From contig DDFG01000005.1 in the NCBI GenBank assembly GCA_002337055.1, forward strand, positions 954,222 to 1,018,221: 64,000 nt of DNA. Direction: 5' to 3'. The notes under the pieces are model-generated. The model saw only the letters and a list, made by a program, of their open reading frames with translations. It was not told where the DNA came from and searched no databases. Shown here one piece after another: positions 53,097 through 62,657 of the stretch. How positions within the stretch are numbered: the first letter of the stretch is position 1; each line of letters starts with the position of its first letter. The position numbers and the translations under genes are program-made. This DNA comes from Betaproteobacteria bacterium UBA1934. Its GTDB lineage: Bacteria; Pseudomonadota; Gammaproteobacteria; Burkholderiales; Rhodocyclaceae.

Positions 53097-54287
53097 TCAG
53101 TAATGTGCATCTAAAACTTCCCGAAAGAGTCGCAACTGGGCCCGGGTGGTTTCCTCCCAGCCGAAACGTTCAGCGTAGGCGCGAACCGCAGTGCGGGCAG
53201 GTGGATCGCGCAGAAGGTCGTCGAGTGCCGCCCGCAAACCGTCTACGCTCCGCGAAGCCGCAAGACGCCCCGCTTCGGGCGCTGCGACGACCTCTGGCGT
53301 TCCATTCACCGCGGTGGCTACCACGGGCGTTCCACAGGCCATCGATTCCAGTAGCACGTTAGCCCATCCTTCGCGACTGGAGGCAAGAATCATCACATCG
53401 GCGGCGCTGTAATAGCGCGCGAGTTCCGTCTGTGGTTGCGCACCGCAGAAGCGTACGCGGGATCCGAGGCCGAGCGTTGCCGTCAGCTGTTCCAGTTCTC
53501 CGCGCGCGGGGCCGTCGCCGACGATCAGTAGAAAGCCGGCGGGGAGTTCCGCCAGCAGGCGCAAACTCAGGTCATGACCTTTGACCGGTTCAAGACGTCC
53601 TACCGAAACAAATACCGGGCCATCGCTCTCAATACCGAGGTCACGCCGGCAAGTGTCGCGGTCGAGCATGACGAAGCGGTCCGTATCGACGCCATTGCGA
53701 ATGACGTGGGTCTTGCCCGGGTCGACGCCCAGTTCTTCCAGTTGTGCCATCAGGTCGCGGCAGACGCCTATGCATCCAGCGGCCTGATTGGCCGCATCGA
53801 CAATGCGCTGGCGAGGCCCCGGGAATTGTTTGAACAATGTCACGTCGCTGCCGCGTGCGGTGATTAGCAAGGGTTTGTTGAGCCGGCGCGCGATTTTGGC
53901 GGCGGCGGCGCCGTCCGGATAGAAATAGTGGGCGTCGATCAGATCGAAATCGAAACCCTCCGCCAGCATGCGCTGAATAGCGGGCCAGGCGCCCGCCGCC
54001 AGCACGTCTGGGGCAATTACCGTGCCGACTTTGGGCGGCAGGAAATAGCGCGGGTGCTCGACCTGGATGTCGTGCCATCGCTCCTGTCGGGGTGTGGCGG
54101 CCAGTTTGGCGTAGCGGCCGAAGCAGGCGTGCCGGAAGGGAAACCACGGTACGGGTGCAACGACGCGCGTCTCGACCTCGCCCGAGGTTAGTAGATGTCG
54201 CAAGCGGGTTTCCACGAAGATGCCATGCACCGGGCGCTGGCTACTCGGGTACAGCGTTGAGAATAATAGGGTGCGCAACGGGCGCAT
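53097..54287 (-). CDS. Family 4 glycosyltransferase
   Basis: 396 residues, GT-B fold. N-terminal donor-side region begins TLLFSTLYPSSQRPVHGIFV; the middle has DLIDAHYFYPDGAAAAKIAR and LLITARGSDV. The C-terminal half has VFVSVGRLEPVKGHDLSLRL, LLIVGDGPARGELE and the EX7E-type segment in SSREGWANVLLESMACGTPV. It adds a sugar to the polysaccharide repeat from a nucleotide donor. The stop of the next upstream gene and its ATG overlap by one base (TGATG). Confidence 0.93.
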   Translation of the reverse strand: MRPLRTLLFSTLYPSSQRPVHGIFVETRLRHLLTSGEVETRVVAPVPWFPFRHACFGRYAKLAATPRQERWHDIQVEHPRYFLPPKVGTVIAPDVLAAGAWPAIQRMLAEGFDFDLIDAHYFYPDGAAAAKIARRLNKPLLITARGSDVTLFKQFPGPRQRIVDAANQAAGCIGVCRDLMAQLEELGVDPGKTHVIRNGVDTDRFVMLDRDTCRRDLGIESDGPVFVSVGRLEPVKGHDLSLRLLAELPAGFLLIVGDGPARGELEQLTATLGLGSRVRFCGAQPQTELARYYSAADVMILASSREGWANVLLESMACGTPVVATAVNGTPEVVAAPEAGRLAASRSVDGLRAALDDLLRDPPARTAVRAYAERFGWEETTRAQLRLFREVLDAHY

Positions 54288-55462
54288 CAGTGTCCCCTCG
54301 CTTGCAGCCGCTGGTGGGCTTGTTCAGCCAGTTCGGCGACACGCCCTGCGTTGCCGGTCCAGGTCAGCGCCCGTCGGTCTATCGTTGCCCGTGCCTCGAC
54401 GGCCAGCGCTTCGCGCAGTGCCGAATCGTTGCAGAGACGGGTCAGCGCGGCGGGCAGACTGTCCGGTACCCGTTCATCAAAAAGTAACGCGTTGCGACCA
54501 TCGTCCAGCACTTCCTGAAGATTGGGAGTGGCCGGCGCGACGATGGCTTTGCCGAGCGCCAGGTATTCCATCAATTTAAGTGGTGACGCATAGGCCGTGA
54601 CCGCGGGTTGCAACGCTACATCGAAAGCGGCCACCAATGCCGGTACTCGGTCACGGTCGACAACACCGGTGAACGTGACTCGCCCGCCAAGACCCAACCT
54701 CTCGGCCTGGGCTTCGAGGTCTGGGCGCACCGGCCCGTCGCCGACAATGAACAGACAGGTATGCGCCGGTGCGTCGGGACCGGCCATCCAGTCGATGATG
54801 CGATCAACGCCGTGCCAATCTCGCACGAATCCGGTGAATCCCAGCACCAGGCGATCTTCCAGGCCGAGCGCGCGCTTGGCCTCTGCCTGATTCGGGGCAT
54901 CGGCGAAGTGAGCGAGATTGATGCCGTTGGGGATCACCGCGATGCGGGCGTCGGGAACACCGTATGCCCGAACGTGACCAGCCAGCACGTGTGTGACCGG
55001 CAAGACGAAATCTGCAGCGCGCCAGACGCGACCCTCTGCCCAACGCGCCAGGCTAGGCAAAGCCAGGCCGCCGCTGTGGGTAGAACGTTCGAAAACCAGC
55101 GGTGAATTGACTTCCAGGAGCAGTGGAATGCCCAGTTTGCCGCGTAGTAGCGCGCCCGACAACAGATAGAGGTTGTAGCGCTCGTAAATGAAATCCGGTC
55201 GAAACTCGTGAGCGGCCTGCAACAGGTTACGGTAGGCGAGCAGCGAATAGGCGAGTTCAAGCAATTCGTATAAAGCGCGTGGCAGCAGGGCTTTCAGACG
55301 GTGCACCCAATTGACCTTGGTGCCCATTTCGCCTTCTTCGCCGACCGTGGGTGCGACCACCCGCACCTCATGGCCGTCTGCGCGCAGGGCGGCGATCATT
55401 TCCTCGATATGTACGGCCTGGCCATCTTTCGAGGCGGTACGGTGGTGGTACAGAATTTTCAT
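54287..55462 (-). CDS. Family 4 glycosyltransferase
   Basis: 391 residues from the ATG at 55462 (AGGAAAAAA upstream; ATGA overlap with the RIFT-barrel gene). GT-B fold: MKILYHHRTASKDGQAVHIE, PDFIYERYNLYLLSGALL, RIAVIPNGINLAHF, LVLGFTGFVRDWHGVDRIID, FIVGDGPVRPDLEAQAE, and VALQPAVTAYASPLKLMEYL near the donor site. This version is common in XrtA loci. Its role is one sugar transfer in repeat assembly; donor and linkage are unknown. Confidence 0.93.
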   Translation of the reverse strand: MKILYHHRTASKDGQAVHIEEMIAALRADGHEVRVVAPTVGEEGEMGTKVNWVHRLKALLPRALYELLELAYSLLAYRNLLQAAHEFRPDFIYERYNLYLLSGALLRGKLGIPLLLEVNSPLVFERSTHSGGLALPSLARWAEGRVWRAADFVLPVTHVLAGHVRAYGVPDARIAVIPNGINLAHFADAPNQAEAKRALGLEDRLVLGFTGFVRDWHGVDRIIDWMAGPDAPAHTCLFIVGDGPVRPDLEAQAERLGLGGRVTFTGVVDRDRVPALVAAFDVALQPAVTAYASPLKLMEYLALGKAIVAPATPNLQEVLDDGRNALLFDERVPDSLPAALTRLCNDSALREALAVEARATIDRRALTWTGNAGRVAELAEQAHQRLQARGH

Positions 55463-58086
55463 GGTGTTTTTTCCTGGCGAGGAACGATGGCCCAGGTCGG
55501 ATCGTTGCTCATGGCGCGCAGGGTCTCCGGCGTAGTCTTGTCCAGCCACTCCAGAGCACTGGCGGCCCCGGTAAGACCGTGGTCGCGTGCTACGGCCAGC
55601 ATGGCACGAGCATAAGCGACGTAACCGGATGGTGAGCCAGGATAGCCGTCGAGAGGCTGAGCGGGTTGGCAGGTTTTAATGTCCGGCCAGTTTTTGCGGA
55701 AGACTTCGCCCCAGGTCCCCAGCAAGCGGCCCTGATCGCGAATGGCGGGCCAATAGGCAGCCGCCTTGAAACGGCAGAAACCTTCGCTCTCTGCCGTCCA
55801 GCGCCCAACCGTGCAGCGCCCGAGCCAAGATAGGTAACGTGCCGCCAGCGGTTCGCCCTGATCGGCCAGTTGTGCCATGACGAGCATGACAAAGTCGTTT
55901 TGCCACGGCGCGGTGATGTCCGGGTGATCGCCCTGAATAATGCAGCCCAGCGGTGAAATGTCGCTGTGTTTGCCGGAGGTATAGCGATCAACGTACCACG
56001 CCAGGTTGTTACGCAAGCGTTGCTGGAAGTAGGGCTTGAGCGGATGCTGATCGGGGGTTGCCCAAGCGGCCTGGCCCAGCGAGCGCAGCCCCCAGGCCTG
56101 ACCGCGAATCTGTTCGACCACCAGCAGGCCATCAGCATAGTTGCGGCGAGCGGGTGGAATGGCTATGACATTGTATGCGGCCCAGAATTGCATCTCCTCG
56201 AGATAGAACAGATCGCCGGTGAGCAGATAAGGCAGGTAAGCGAACGATCCTTGGTGCGAAATGTCGGGGCGCCAGGGCGTTTCGCCATATGAGACCGGCG
56301 GAAAGCGATCGCGCGAATCGGCCCAATCGGCTCGGGCCGCCATGCCGGGATGGCGTTCCAGGCTGACCGGCAAATCGGTGGCGGCATCGCGGTAGTGGAT
56401 CGGGACGGCGGCAGCTGCATCGGCATTGGCAAGCATGCTCTTCAGCGGACGCGGGTCCTGAGTGATCAGATACAACGCCGCCCACCGGGGCAAAGGCCCG
56501 ATTTCGGCACGCCCACCGGTGGTGCCAAATTCATGCGTGAGCAGCGCGTTGCCCATTGGTCCGGTGTCGGCCTTGCTTAGCGAGCGCGTCTCGTTGTCCA
56601 GCGCGGTATCGTTGATGGGCAGATTCAGATCGTAATTCCAGACCGCCTTTGAAGCCAGAAAGTACGGCATATGGTGCCGCAACGCGACCTCGGGAGCGGG
56701 GCTACCTGTCCAGATTACGCGATGCCAGCGGGCGTGGTGGTAATGCACGAAACGTGCTTGCGTCAGCACTTCCTTGCCCTGATGGGTGATACTGAGGTCG
56801 TAGTCGAGATTGCCGGGGCCGGGTTCGTATGCCCAGTTGTTTTCCAGGACGATGTCGGTACGTACCGCGTGGTTGGTGTAAATGCGACTGTGCAAGCGCG
56901 CCACCAGTTGTGGATGCGGCTTGCCTCCGGCACGTTCGACAAGGGGGATGGCGAATGCGTATTCCCTGGCGACAGGACCGTTCAGGCGCGCCCGCACGCC
57001 ACGTTGCCAGGCTTGCTCGAATGCGGACAAAGTGTTGCCGGAAAATTGCCGGGGGGGTTGGTAAGGTCGCAGCGTTGCTACTCCGATCCGGTTGGCAATT
57101 TGCGGCGGTATCTGGAGGCGGAAAGCACCACCGTCGGGTTGCTGGGTGGAGAGCCAGAGTTTTTCGTACCCGCCGGCCTGCCCGATCCGGTCGGCTCGGA
57201 AACGACGGCTTTCTTCATTGATTCGTTTGGCGAAAGCGTCGGCAAGTTTGGTCAATGCGCCCACCTGGTTGCCGGCTTGATCCGGCGCCACAGTGTGAGT
57301 GAAGGTTTCGGGTGGCCCCGAATCGGCATGCACGTTAAGTGTGATCCGCTCTCCGACCTCGAAACCCGGGCCGTCGCGGGTGCCATTGCGATGGCCAAAG
57401 CCAATTTGCGTGACTTGCGTCGAATATAGACGAACCGAGAAGTTCAGTTCCGGCAGTTCGGGGCGTCCGGCGGCGTTGGCAGTGGCGTAGCCCGCGCCGG
57501 ATTGCCGGAAGAAGCTGACAGTGCGTCGTTCCCCCGTAGCCAGATGCGGCAGCGTGAGACTGAGAACTGCAAAGCGGAGTGAGCCGTCGGAATGGGTTGC
57601 CGTTTCATCGATTTGCAGCGGAATGGCCGTGTTGCCGTCGCGGGCTACCAGTATCTGCCCTTTGGGTACATCACCCGGTCGAAAGGCTTGGCCGAACGTT
57701 AATGGAATTTGTTTTTGCGTCGCCTTGCCGTTGGACAGGGCCTCTACGCAGGTGATGGCGCCTTCTGCGCAGGTAAGGCGGGGGCGAGCAGCCACCGCCG
57801 GGCCGCGCTCGGGGGGGGGTGGGGCCGGCTTTGTGGCAGGTCGTGTGACTGGTGCGGATTCCGGCTTTGTGACCGTGTGATCACGCGGTGTGTTGGCGAG
57901 CGTGCCAGACCGGTCAGGTGCCTTGGCGGCCGGCTCGGTGGCGTTGGCAGGACTTTCCGGAGCGACTTGTAGGCGGCCGTCGTCCCCTCGCCGAATTTCG
58001 CCGATATAGCTGGAGGAGGTCGGCAATTCGGCCCACGCGGGGTAGGTGCACAGTAAGATCAGACAGAAAGCGGACAGACGTTTCAT
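55459..58086 (-). CDS. Secreted RIFT-barrel/(alpha/alpha)-barrel protein, exo-rhamnogalacturonan-lyase-like
   Basis: 875 residues with a signal peptide (MKRLSAFCLILLCTYPAWA, cut near residue 19). A Pro/Ala/Thr-rich linker (about 45-98) leads to a RIFT-barrel-like domain: QIPLTFGQAFRPGDVPKGQI, IPLQIDETATHSDGSLRFAV, RTVSFFRQSG. The C-terminal 400 residues look like a helical toroid with Trp-rich turns (YLPYLLTGDLFYLEEMQFWA, GQAWGLRSLGQAAW, DFVMLVMAQLADQGEPLAAR). This layout resembles the PcRGLX/YetA group. It may cut or trim an acidic polysaccharide in the periplasm or outside. It is coupled at both ends by ATGA overlaps to the glycosyltransferases, so it belongs to the biosynthetic operon. It ends without a PEP-CTERM signal. 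Confidence 0.8.
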   Translation of the reverse strand: MKRLSAFCLILLCTYPAWAELPTSSSYIGEIRRGDDGRLQVAPESPANATEPAAKAPDRSGTLANTPRDHTVTKPESAPVTRPATKPAPPPPERGPAVAARPRLTCAEGAITCVEALSNGKATQKQIPLTFGQAFRPGDVPKGQILVARDGNTAIPLQIDETATHSDGSLRFAVLSLTLPHLATGERRTVSFFRQSGAGYATANAAGRPELPELNFSVRLYSTQVTQIGFGHRNGTRDGPGFEVGERITLNVHADSGPPETFTHTVAPDQAGNQVGALTKLADAFAKRINEESRRFRADRIGQAGGYEKLWLSTQQPDGGAFRLQIPPQIANRIGVATLRPYQPPRQFSGNTLSAFEQAWQRGVRARLNGPVAREYAFAIPLVERAGGKPHPQLVARLHSRIYTNHAVRTDIVLENNWAYEPGPGNLDYDLSITHQGKEVLTQARFVHYHHARWHRVIWTGSPAPEVALRHHMPYFLASKAVWNYDLNLPINDTALDNETRSLSKADTGPMGNALLTHEFGTTGGRAEIGPLPRWAALYLITQDPRPLKSMLANADAAAAVPIHYRDAATDLPVSLERHPGMAARADWADSRDRFPPVSYGETPWRPDISHQGSFAYLPYLLTGDLFYLEEMQFWAAYNVIAIPPARRNYADGLLVVEQIRGQAWGLRSLGQAAWATPDQHPLKPYFQQRLRNNLAWYVDRYTSGKHSDISPLGCIIQGDHPDITAPWQNDFVMLVMAQLADQGEPLAARYLSWLGRCTVGRWTAESEGFCRFKAAAYWPAIRDQGRLLGTWGEVFRKNWPDIKTCQPAQPLDGYPGSPSGYVAYARAMLAVARDHGLTGAASALEWLDKTTPETLRAMSNDPTWAIVPRQEKTP

Positions 58087-59228
58087 GAACGTACTCCCGA
58101 CCCGTCGGGGTCGAAAAGGGTGCGGTAGCACGCGAGCATGGCGTCGATGCCGAAATCGCGCTCGGCGCGCGCGCGTCCTGCCCACCCGAAGCTGGTCGCC
58201 TGTTCTGGCGTGGCGTAGAGCGCCCAGAGGGCGTCGGTCAAGGCTTCGACATCATCCGAGGGAACCAGGGTTCCGGTGACTCCGTTGTTTACCAGATTCG
58301 GCGTACCGCCGACCGCAGTGGCGACCACCGGTAGCGCGCAGGCCATGGCTTCTTGCAAGGTGCAGGAGGTGCCTTCGGCTTGCGAAGGCAGCACGAAGAC
58401 ATCGAAACTTCCCAGGCAATCGGGTACGTCTTGTCGTCCACCCGGGAGCCATGCCAGCGACAGTGCTCCCGCATTGCGCAGGATGGTTTCGATCTCGCCG
58501 CGCAAGGGGCCCTCGCCGACGATCGCCAGGCGTACACGGTCGCGGCACGACGGGTATTTTTCGAGTAGCCGGACAAAGGCTCGCGCCAGCAAAGGCTGAT
58601 TCTTGACGGTTTGCAGGCGGCCGACCGTGCCAATCAGCCAGTGTTTGCCCGGCTCGAAGGGACATCCCTCCGGGGGCGGCCTGGTGGTGACGGGCGCGAA
58701 CCGGGCAGTGTCGACACCGTTCGGGATCAGCGTCCGATGCTCGGGCGGCACGCGCACCGCTGTTGCCAGATAGTCGTGCAAGTCTTGCGACACACTGATG
58801 TAGTGGCTGACGAAGGGGCGATACAGGCGGCGCAGTCGGCGATAGCGCGGGTTGCTGCCGTCCGGGTCGTGTGCGTCCCAGCCATGTTCGGCGTGCACGC
58901 GCCGGGGCACGCCGGCTAGCCAGGCGATCGGCACAATCTCAAGCGCGGCCAGATTGCAGCTATGCAGAACATCGGGATTCAGCTCGCGCAACAGGCGAAA
59001 CAATCGCGGGTACAACGGAACGGCATGACCGGCGGGCTTCTCCAGGGCGATGAAACGCACATCTGGTCGTTCGATGCGTCGGGCGGATTCGCCGATGGTT
59101 GTCAGGGACAGGACGATATGTTCGTAGCGCTCGGCCGGTAGACGGTTGATAAGCTGGACGATGACGTTCTCCAGCCCGCCGAGGCCGAAACTGTAAACCA
59201 GATGAACAATGCGTCGCCGGTCACGCAT
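58083..59228 (-). CDS. TIGR03088-type sugar transferase, XrtA/PEP-CTERM associated
   Basis: 381 residues from the ATG at 59228; starts at 59240 and 59255 are possible. The sequence fits TIGR03088 closely: IVHLVYSFGLGGLENVIVQL, RLLRELNPDVLHSCNLAALE, GVPRRVHAEHGWDAHDPDGS, RRLYRPFVSHYISVSQDL, TLIPNGVDTARF and the donor segment PSQAEGTSCTLQEAMACALP. It is a GT4 transferase found beside exosortase A. Overlaps the amidotransferase by 8 nt and the RIFT-barrel gene by ATGA. Confidence 0.95.
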   Translation of the reverse strand: MRDRRRIVHLVYSFGLGGLENVIVQLINRLPAERYEHIVLSLTTIGESARRIERPDVRFIALEKPAGHAVPLYPRLFRLLRELNPDVLHSCNLAALEIVPIAWLAGVPRRVHAEHGWDAHDPDGSNPRYRRLRRLYRPFVSHYISVSQDLHDYLATAVRVPPEHRTLIPNGVDTARFAPVTTRPPPEGCPFEPGKHWLIGTVGRLQTVKNQPLLARAFVRLLEKYPSCRDRVRLAIVGEGPLRGEIETILRNAGALSLAWLPGGRQDVPDCLGSFDVFVLPSQAEGTSCTLQEAMACALPVVATAVGGTPNLVNNGVTGTLVPSDDVEALTDALWALYATPEQATSFGWAGRARAERDFGIDAMLACYRTLFDPDGSGVRS

Positions 59229-61122
59229 GCAGGCCCGCATTGGCGAGAAAGGCATCGAACGTCAGCAGACACCATAGGGGTGCGCTGTAATCGCGACGAC
59301 CCGATTGATGCGCTTCGACGAGGTGCTGCAAAGTGGCGACGTCGAACCACCCGGTTGCCGCCAGACGCGGGCCAAGTACGGCGGCACGCGTGCGTTCTGC
59401 CAGCGGTCCTCGCAGCCAGCGGGCCAGGGGGGCAGAGAATCCCATTTTGGGCCGGTGCAGGATGGCGTCGGAGAGACGCGATTCGTTGGCTTTCTTGAGC
59501 AACCATTTGCCGCTCTGGCCGCGCACCTTGAGGTCGGAAGGCAGGGTGGCCAGCCACTCGATCAATTCGTGATCCATCAGCGGCTCGCGCACTTCCAGCG
59601 AATGAGCCATGCTGGCGCGGTCGACCTTGGTGTTGATGTCGCCGACCAACCAAGTCTTGTAATCCAGATACTGGATCAACGCCAGCGGATCGTCGGTACG
59701 CGCGGCGGTCGCGTGCTGGCGGAAGATTTCGGCGGCGCTGTAGTCGCCCAACTGCTGCTTGAATTGCGTCGAAAAGAGCCGCGATCGTTCGTCCTCGCGC
59801 AGCAGCGACATACTGTGCAGGTAGGCGGCCACTGGGTCGAGGGCAAGCGCCTGCAAGGTTGTCTTGGCGCGAAAGACACGGGGTGCCCAGTCGGCCTTGG
59901 GAAACACCCGGCCTAGCGCGCCGAAAAGGGGGCGCCGCAGTCCTAGCGGCAACAGGCGGCGGGCGCTTTCCTCGGCCAGATGCAGGCGATAGCGCCGATA
60001 GCCGCCAAAACTCTCGTCACCACCATCGCCCGAGAGGGCCACGGTGACGTGCTGGCGGGCAAGTTGGCAAACCCGGTAGGTGGGAATTGCCGAACTGTCT
60101 GCAAACGGTTCGTCGTACAACCACGCGAGTGTGTCGATGAGATCGAAATCGTCGCTCTTGACGATGTCGAGGTGGTGATCGGTGCGGTAACGCGCTGCAA
60201 CTTCGGCGGCATAGGCGGATTCATTGAAGCGAGGATCGTCGAAACCGATGGCGCAGGTACGTACCGGCCCGTTCGACAAGCCGGCCATGCTGGCGACCAC
60301 AGCCGAGGAGTCGACCCCGCCGGAGAGAAAGGCGCCGAGTGGAACTTCCGACATCAGGCGCAGACGGATCGATTCATCGAGGCGACCGAGCAGCTCGGCG
60401 GCGGCGTCGTCGGCGCCGATCCGGTTGTTGAGACTGAAATGCACGTCCCAGTAGGCTTTGGGCGCCGGCAGGGTCGAACTGCCCTGCGTGAACGTCAGGG
60501 TATGTGCCGACGGAAGCTTGAGAGCAGTGCGATAGATGCAGCGGGGATCGGCCACATAACCCAAGGTAAAGAATTCCTCGATCGCGAGCGGATCGATGGC
60601 CTTGACGAAGCCCGGGTGGGCCGTCAGCACCTTGAGTTCGGAGCCGAATACCAGCGTGCCGTCCGGCAGCAGCGCATAAAACAGCGGCTTGACGCCCATG
60701 CGGTCGCGCGCCAGGAAGAGCTGGCGGCGGTTGCGATCCCATAGCGCGAATGCGAACATGCCGCGGAAACGCTTGACGCAATCCTCGCCCCACGCTTCCC
60801 AGGCGTGGACAATGACTTCGGTGTCGCTGCGGGTGCGAAAAACATGCCCGAGCGCTTGTAATTCCGACACCAGATCAAGGTAGTTGTAGATCTCGCCGTT
60901 GAAGACCACCGCGACCGATCCATCTTCGTTGAAGAGTGGTTGCTGGCCGGTCGAGAGATCGATGATCGACAGGCGGCGGTGACCCAGGGCGACGCCGGGC
61001 TCCAGATGCAGGCCGGCTTCATCGGGGCCGCGGTGCGACTGGATGTCGTTGATGCGGGTGAGCAGATCACGCGGAAAGTCGCGTGCCCCGCGGGTATCGA
61101 AAAGGCCGGCGATGCCGCACAT
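59221..61122 (-). CDS. XrtA-associated asparagine synthase-like amidotransferase
   Basis: 633 residues. Class II glutamine amidotransferase domain (about 1-205): MCGIAGLFDTRG with Cys2 as nucleophile, HRGPDEAGLH, LGHRRLSIIDLS, VVFNGEIYNY. Asparagine synthetase domain (about 230-600): PLGAFLSGGVDSSAVVASMA (PP-loop), FADSSAIPTYRVCQLA and ALSGDGGDESFGGYRRYRL. In XrtA loci this protein (TIGR03108 group) is thought to amidate a sugar or peptide of the exopolysaccharide rather than make asparagine. It starts 2 nt after the exosortase stop. Confidence 0.95.
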   Translation of the reverse strand: MCGIAGLFDTRGARDFPRDLLTRINDIQSHRGPDEAGLHLEPGVALGHRRLSIIDLSTGQQPLFNEDGSVAVVFNGEIYNYLDLVSELQALGHVFRTRSDTEVIVHAWEAWGEDCVKRFRGMFAFALWDRNRRQLFLARDRMGVKPLFYALLPDGTLVFGSELKVLTAHPGFVKAIDPLAIEEFFTLGYVADPRCIYRTALKLPSAHTLTFTQGSSTLPAPKAYWDVHFSLNNRIGADDAAAELLGRLDESIRLRLMSEVPLGAFLSGGVDSSAVVASMAGLSNGPVRTCAIGFDDPRFNESAYAAEVAARYRTDHHLDIVKSDDFDLIDTLAWLYDEPFADSSAIPTYRVCQLARQHVTVALSGDGGDESFGGYRRYRLHLAEESARRLLPLGLRRPLFGALGRVFPKADWAPRVFRAKTTLQALALDPVAAYLHSMSLLREDERSRLFSTQFKQQLGDYSAAEIFRQHATAARTDDPLALIQYLDYKTWLVGDINTKVDRASMAHSLEVREPLMDHELIEWLATLPSDLKVRGQSGKWLLKKANESRLSDAILHRPKMGFSAPLARWLRGPLAERTRAAVLGPRLAATGWFDVATLQHLVEAHQSGRRDYSAPLWCLLTFDAFLANAGLHA

Positions 61123-61124
61123 GA

Positions 61125-62657
61125 CTAGCGAATCTCCCGAGTGTGTTGCAAGGTCGCGGCGATCAATGCACCGTTGTCACGGGCAAAATCCCGCAACGCC
61201 TTTTCGCCCCCCGTTGTCAGCGGGGCGTAGAGAACGACCACAGCGCCGTCGTCGCCTTGTCCGAACAGGCGCGAGACGGCGGTCAAGGCCTTGGCGACGG
61301 CCTCGCTGGTGGTTAGCCGACCGGCGACCCAGTAGGTTTGCCAAGCAACCAAACGGTGGATATCGTTCGAGGCATCGACGCCGGCCCCGCGCAACTCGGC
61401 GCGGCGCAGTGACTGGGCGGGCATCAGGAAGTCGGCTTCGGTGCGACCGCTGGCGACCTGCGCCCAGGCACGATCCTGGTACCTGACCAGCATGTTCTCG
61501 GAACTCACCAGTTTGCGCTCGTAATTTTGGTGCCGGTAATAGCCAATGTACACGCCCACAATCTGTCCGTTCTTGCCCCAGGCCGCTTGCATTTCGGCGG
61601 AGGGATTTTGGAAGGCCGGCCGCCAATCGGTGGGCAGATCGTTCTGCATCGTCCAGCCGGCGGCCGCTTCGTTCGGGCTGATGAGCAGCATCGGCGGCAC
61701 TGTCGATTCGCTCCGCTCGATCAGCGTTTCTGCCAGCGGCGGCAATGCGGCCAGCAATGCGGCCAGCAACGTGGCGGGCCAGAGCGCGCCGCCCTTCGCC
61801 GTGAGGCTGACTGGCGCAGTGGACATGGTGGCCGGAGGGTCCGTTTCAGCCCAGCGCGCGCCGATGACGAACATCAGCATGATAACGACGCCGAAGAACA
61901 GCCATCCGTAGATCAGGTGGTCGACGCCAGTCGCCAGCTTGTTGCCGGAGACGTGGCCGAGCATGACGATGATGTAGGCGCGCATCCAGTTGGCGACAAT
62001 CGGTACCGCCAGCGAGACGGCGACGAAGATGAGACGGCGCTTGAGCGAATGATAGTTAAGATAGGCAAAGAGGACGCCGACGGTCAACGAGGCAATCAGG
62101 TAGCGCACGCCGCTGCATGCCTGCACGACCGACCAACTGCCCGAGGGGATGACGAACTGGAGACCTTCCTGATACACGGGTATGCCCGTGAGACGCAGGC
62201 CCAGCACGGTGAACTTGGCGGTCCAGTCCATCAGGGTTGGCATCATGAAATCGCCGAAGGGTACCGCCAGAAGCAGAAAAGCGAGTGGAAAGGCGATTCG
62301 CCTCGAAACGGCCCAGCCGCAGATCATGACCACCACGGCGATCAGCGACAGTGTGGCGGCAAACTGCGTCAGCGCGTTGATGGCGGCGAGCTCGCCGAGC
62401 AACCAGCCTAACCCGAGCAGGGGGAGTAGCAGTGCCATGGCCCAGCAGGGGCGCGGCGCCATTTCAGCGAGCACGGCGCGTTGGCGCCAGATCAGCCAGA
62501 GCGAAATGGGGGGAACGATAAAGCCGTGAGTAAAGGTGTCAGAACGCGCCCAGATCGTGACCATGGCGACGAAGGTGTCGCGATACCAGAACAGTACCCA
62601 GGTGAGCAGAATCAACAGGGGGGGCAGGGCGCGCCGCCAGGCCGGGGCGAGCGTCAT
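61125..62657 (-). CDS. xrtA: Exosortase A fused to an EpsI domain
   Basis: 510 residues. The N-terminal half (about 1-265) has eight hydrophobic segments and the exosortase catalytic residues: Cys181 in QACSGVRYLI, Arg226 in NWMRAYIIVMLG and His247 in VDHLIYGWLFF. Exosortase A processes PEP-CTERM proteins at the inner membrane and links their sorting to exopolysaccharide. After a linker rich in Ala/Pro/Thr the C-terminal half (about 290-505) is an EpsI-like periplasmic domain (WRPAFQNPSAEMQAAWGKNG, GVYIGYYRHQNYERKLVSSE, YWVAGRLTTSEAVAKALTAV). ATGA overlap with the TIGR03087 gene. Confidence 0.96.
   Translation of the reverse strand: MTLAPAWRRALPPLLILLTWVLFWYRDTFVAMVTIWARSDTFTHGFIVPPISLWLIWRQRAVLAEMAPRPCWAMALLLPLLGLGWLLGELAAINALTQFAATLSLIAVVVMICGWAVSRRIAFPLAFLLLAVPFGDFMMPTLMDWTAKFTVLGLRLTGIPVYQEGLQFVIPSGSWSVVQACSGVRYLIASLTVGVLFAYLNYHSLKRRLIFVAVSLAVPIVANWMRAYIIVMLGHVSGNKLATGVDHLIYGWLFFGVVIMLMFVIGARWAETDPPATMSTAPVSLTAKGGALWPATLLAALLAALPPLAETLIERSESTVPPMLLISPNEAAAGWTMQNDLPTDWRPAFQNPSAEMQAAWGKNGQIVGVYIGYYRHQNYERKLVSSENMLVRYQDRAWAQVASGRTEADFLMPAQSLRRAELRGAGVDASNDIHRLVAWQTYWVAGRLTTSEAVAKALTAVSRLFGQGDDGAVVVLYAPLTTGGEKALRDFARDNGALIAATLQHTREIR

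Noticed and set aside
55459..58086. PEP-CTERM sorting signal on the secreted RIFT-barrel protein
   Set aside because: The C-terminus (PTWAIVPRQEKTP) has no PEP motif, hydrophobic helix or basic tail, so it is probably not an exosortase substrate.
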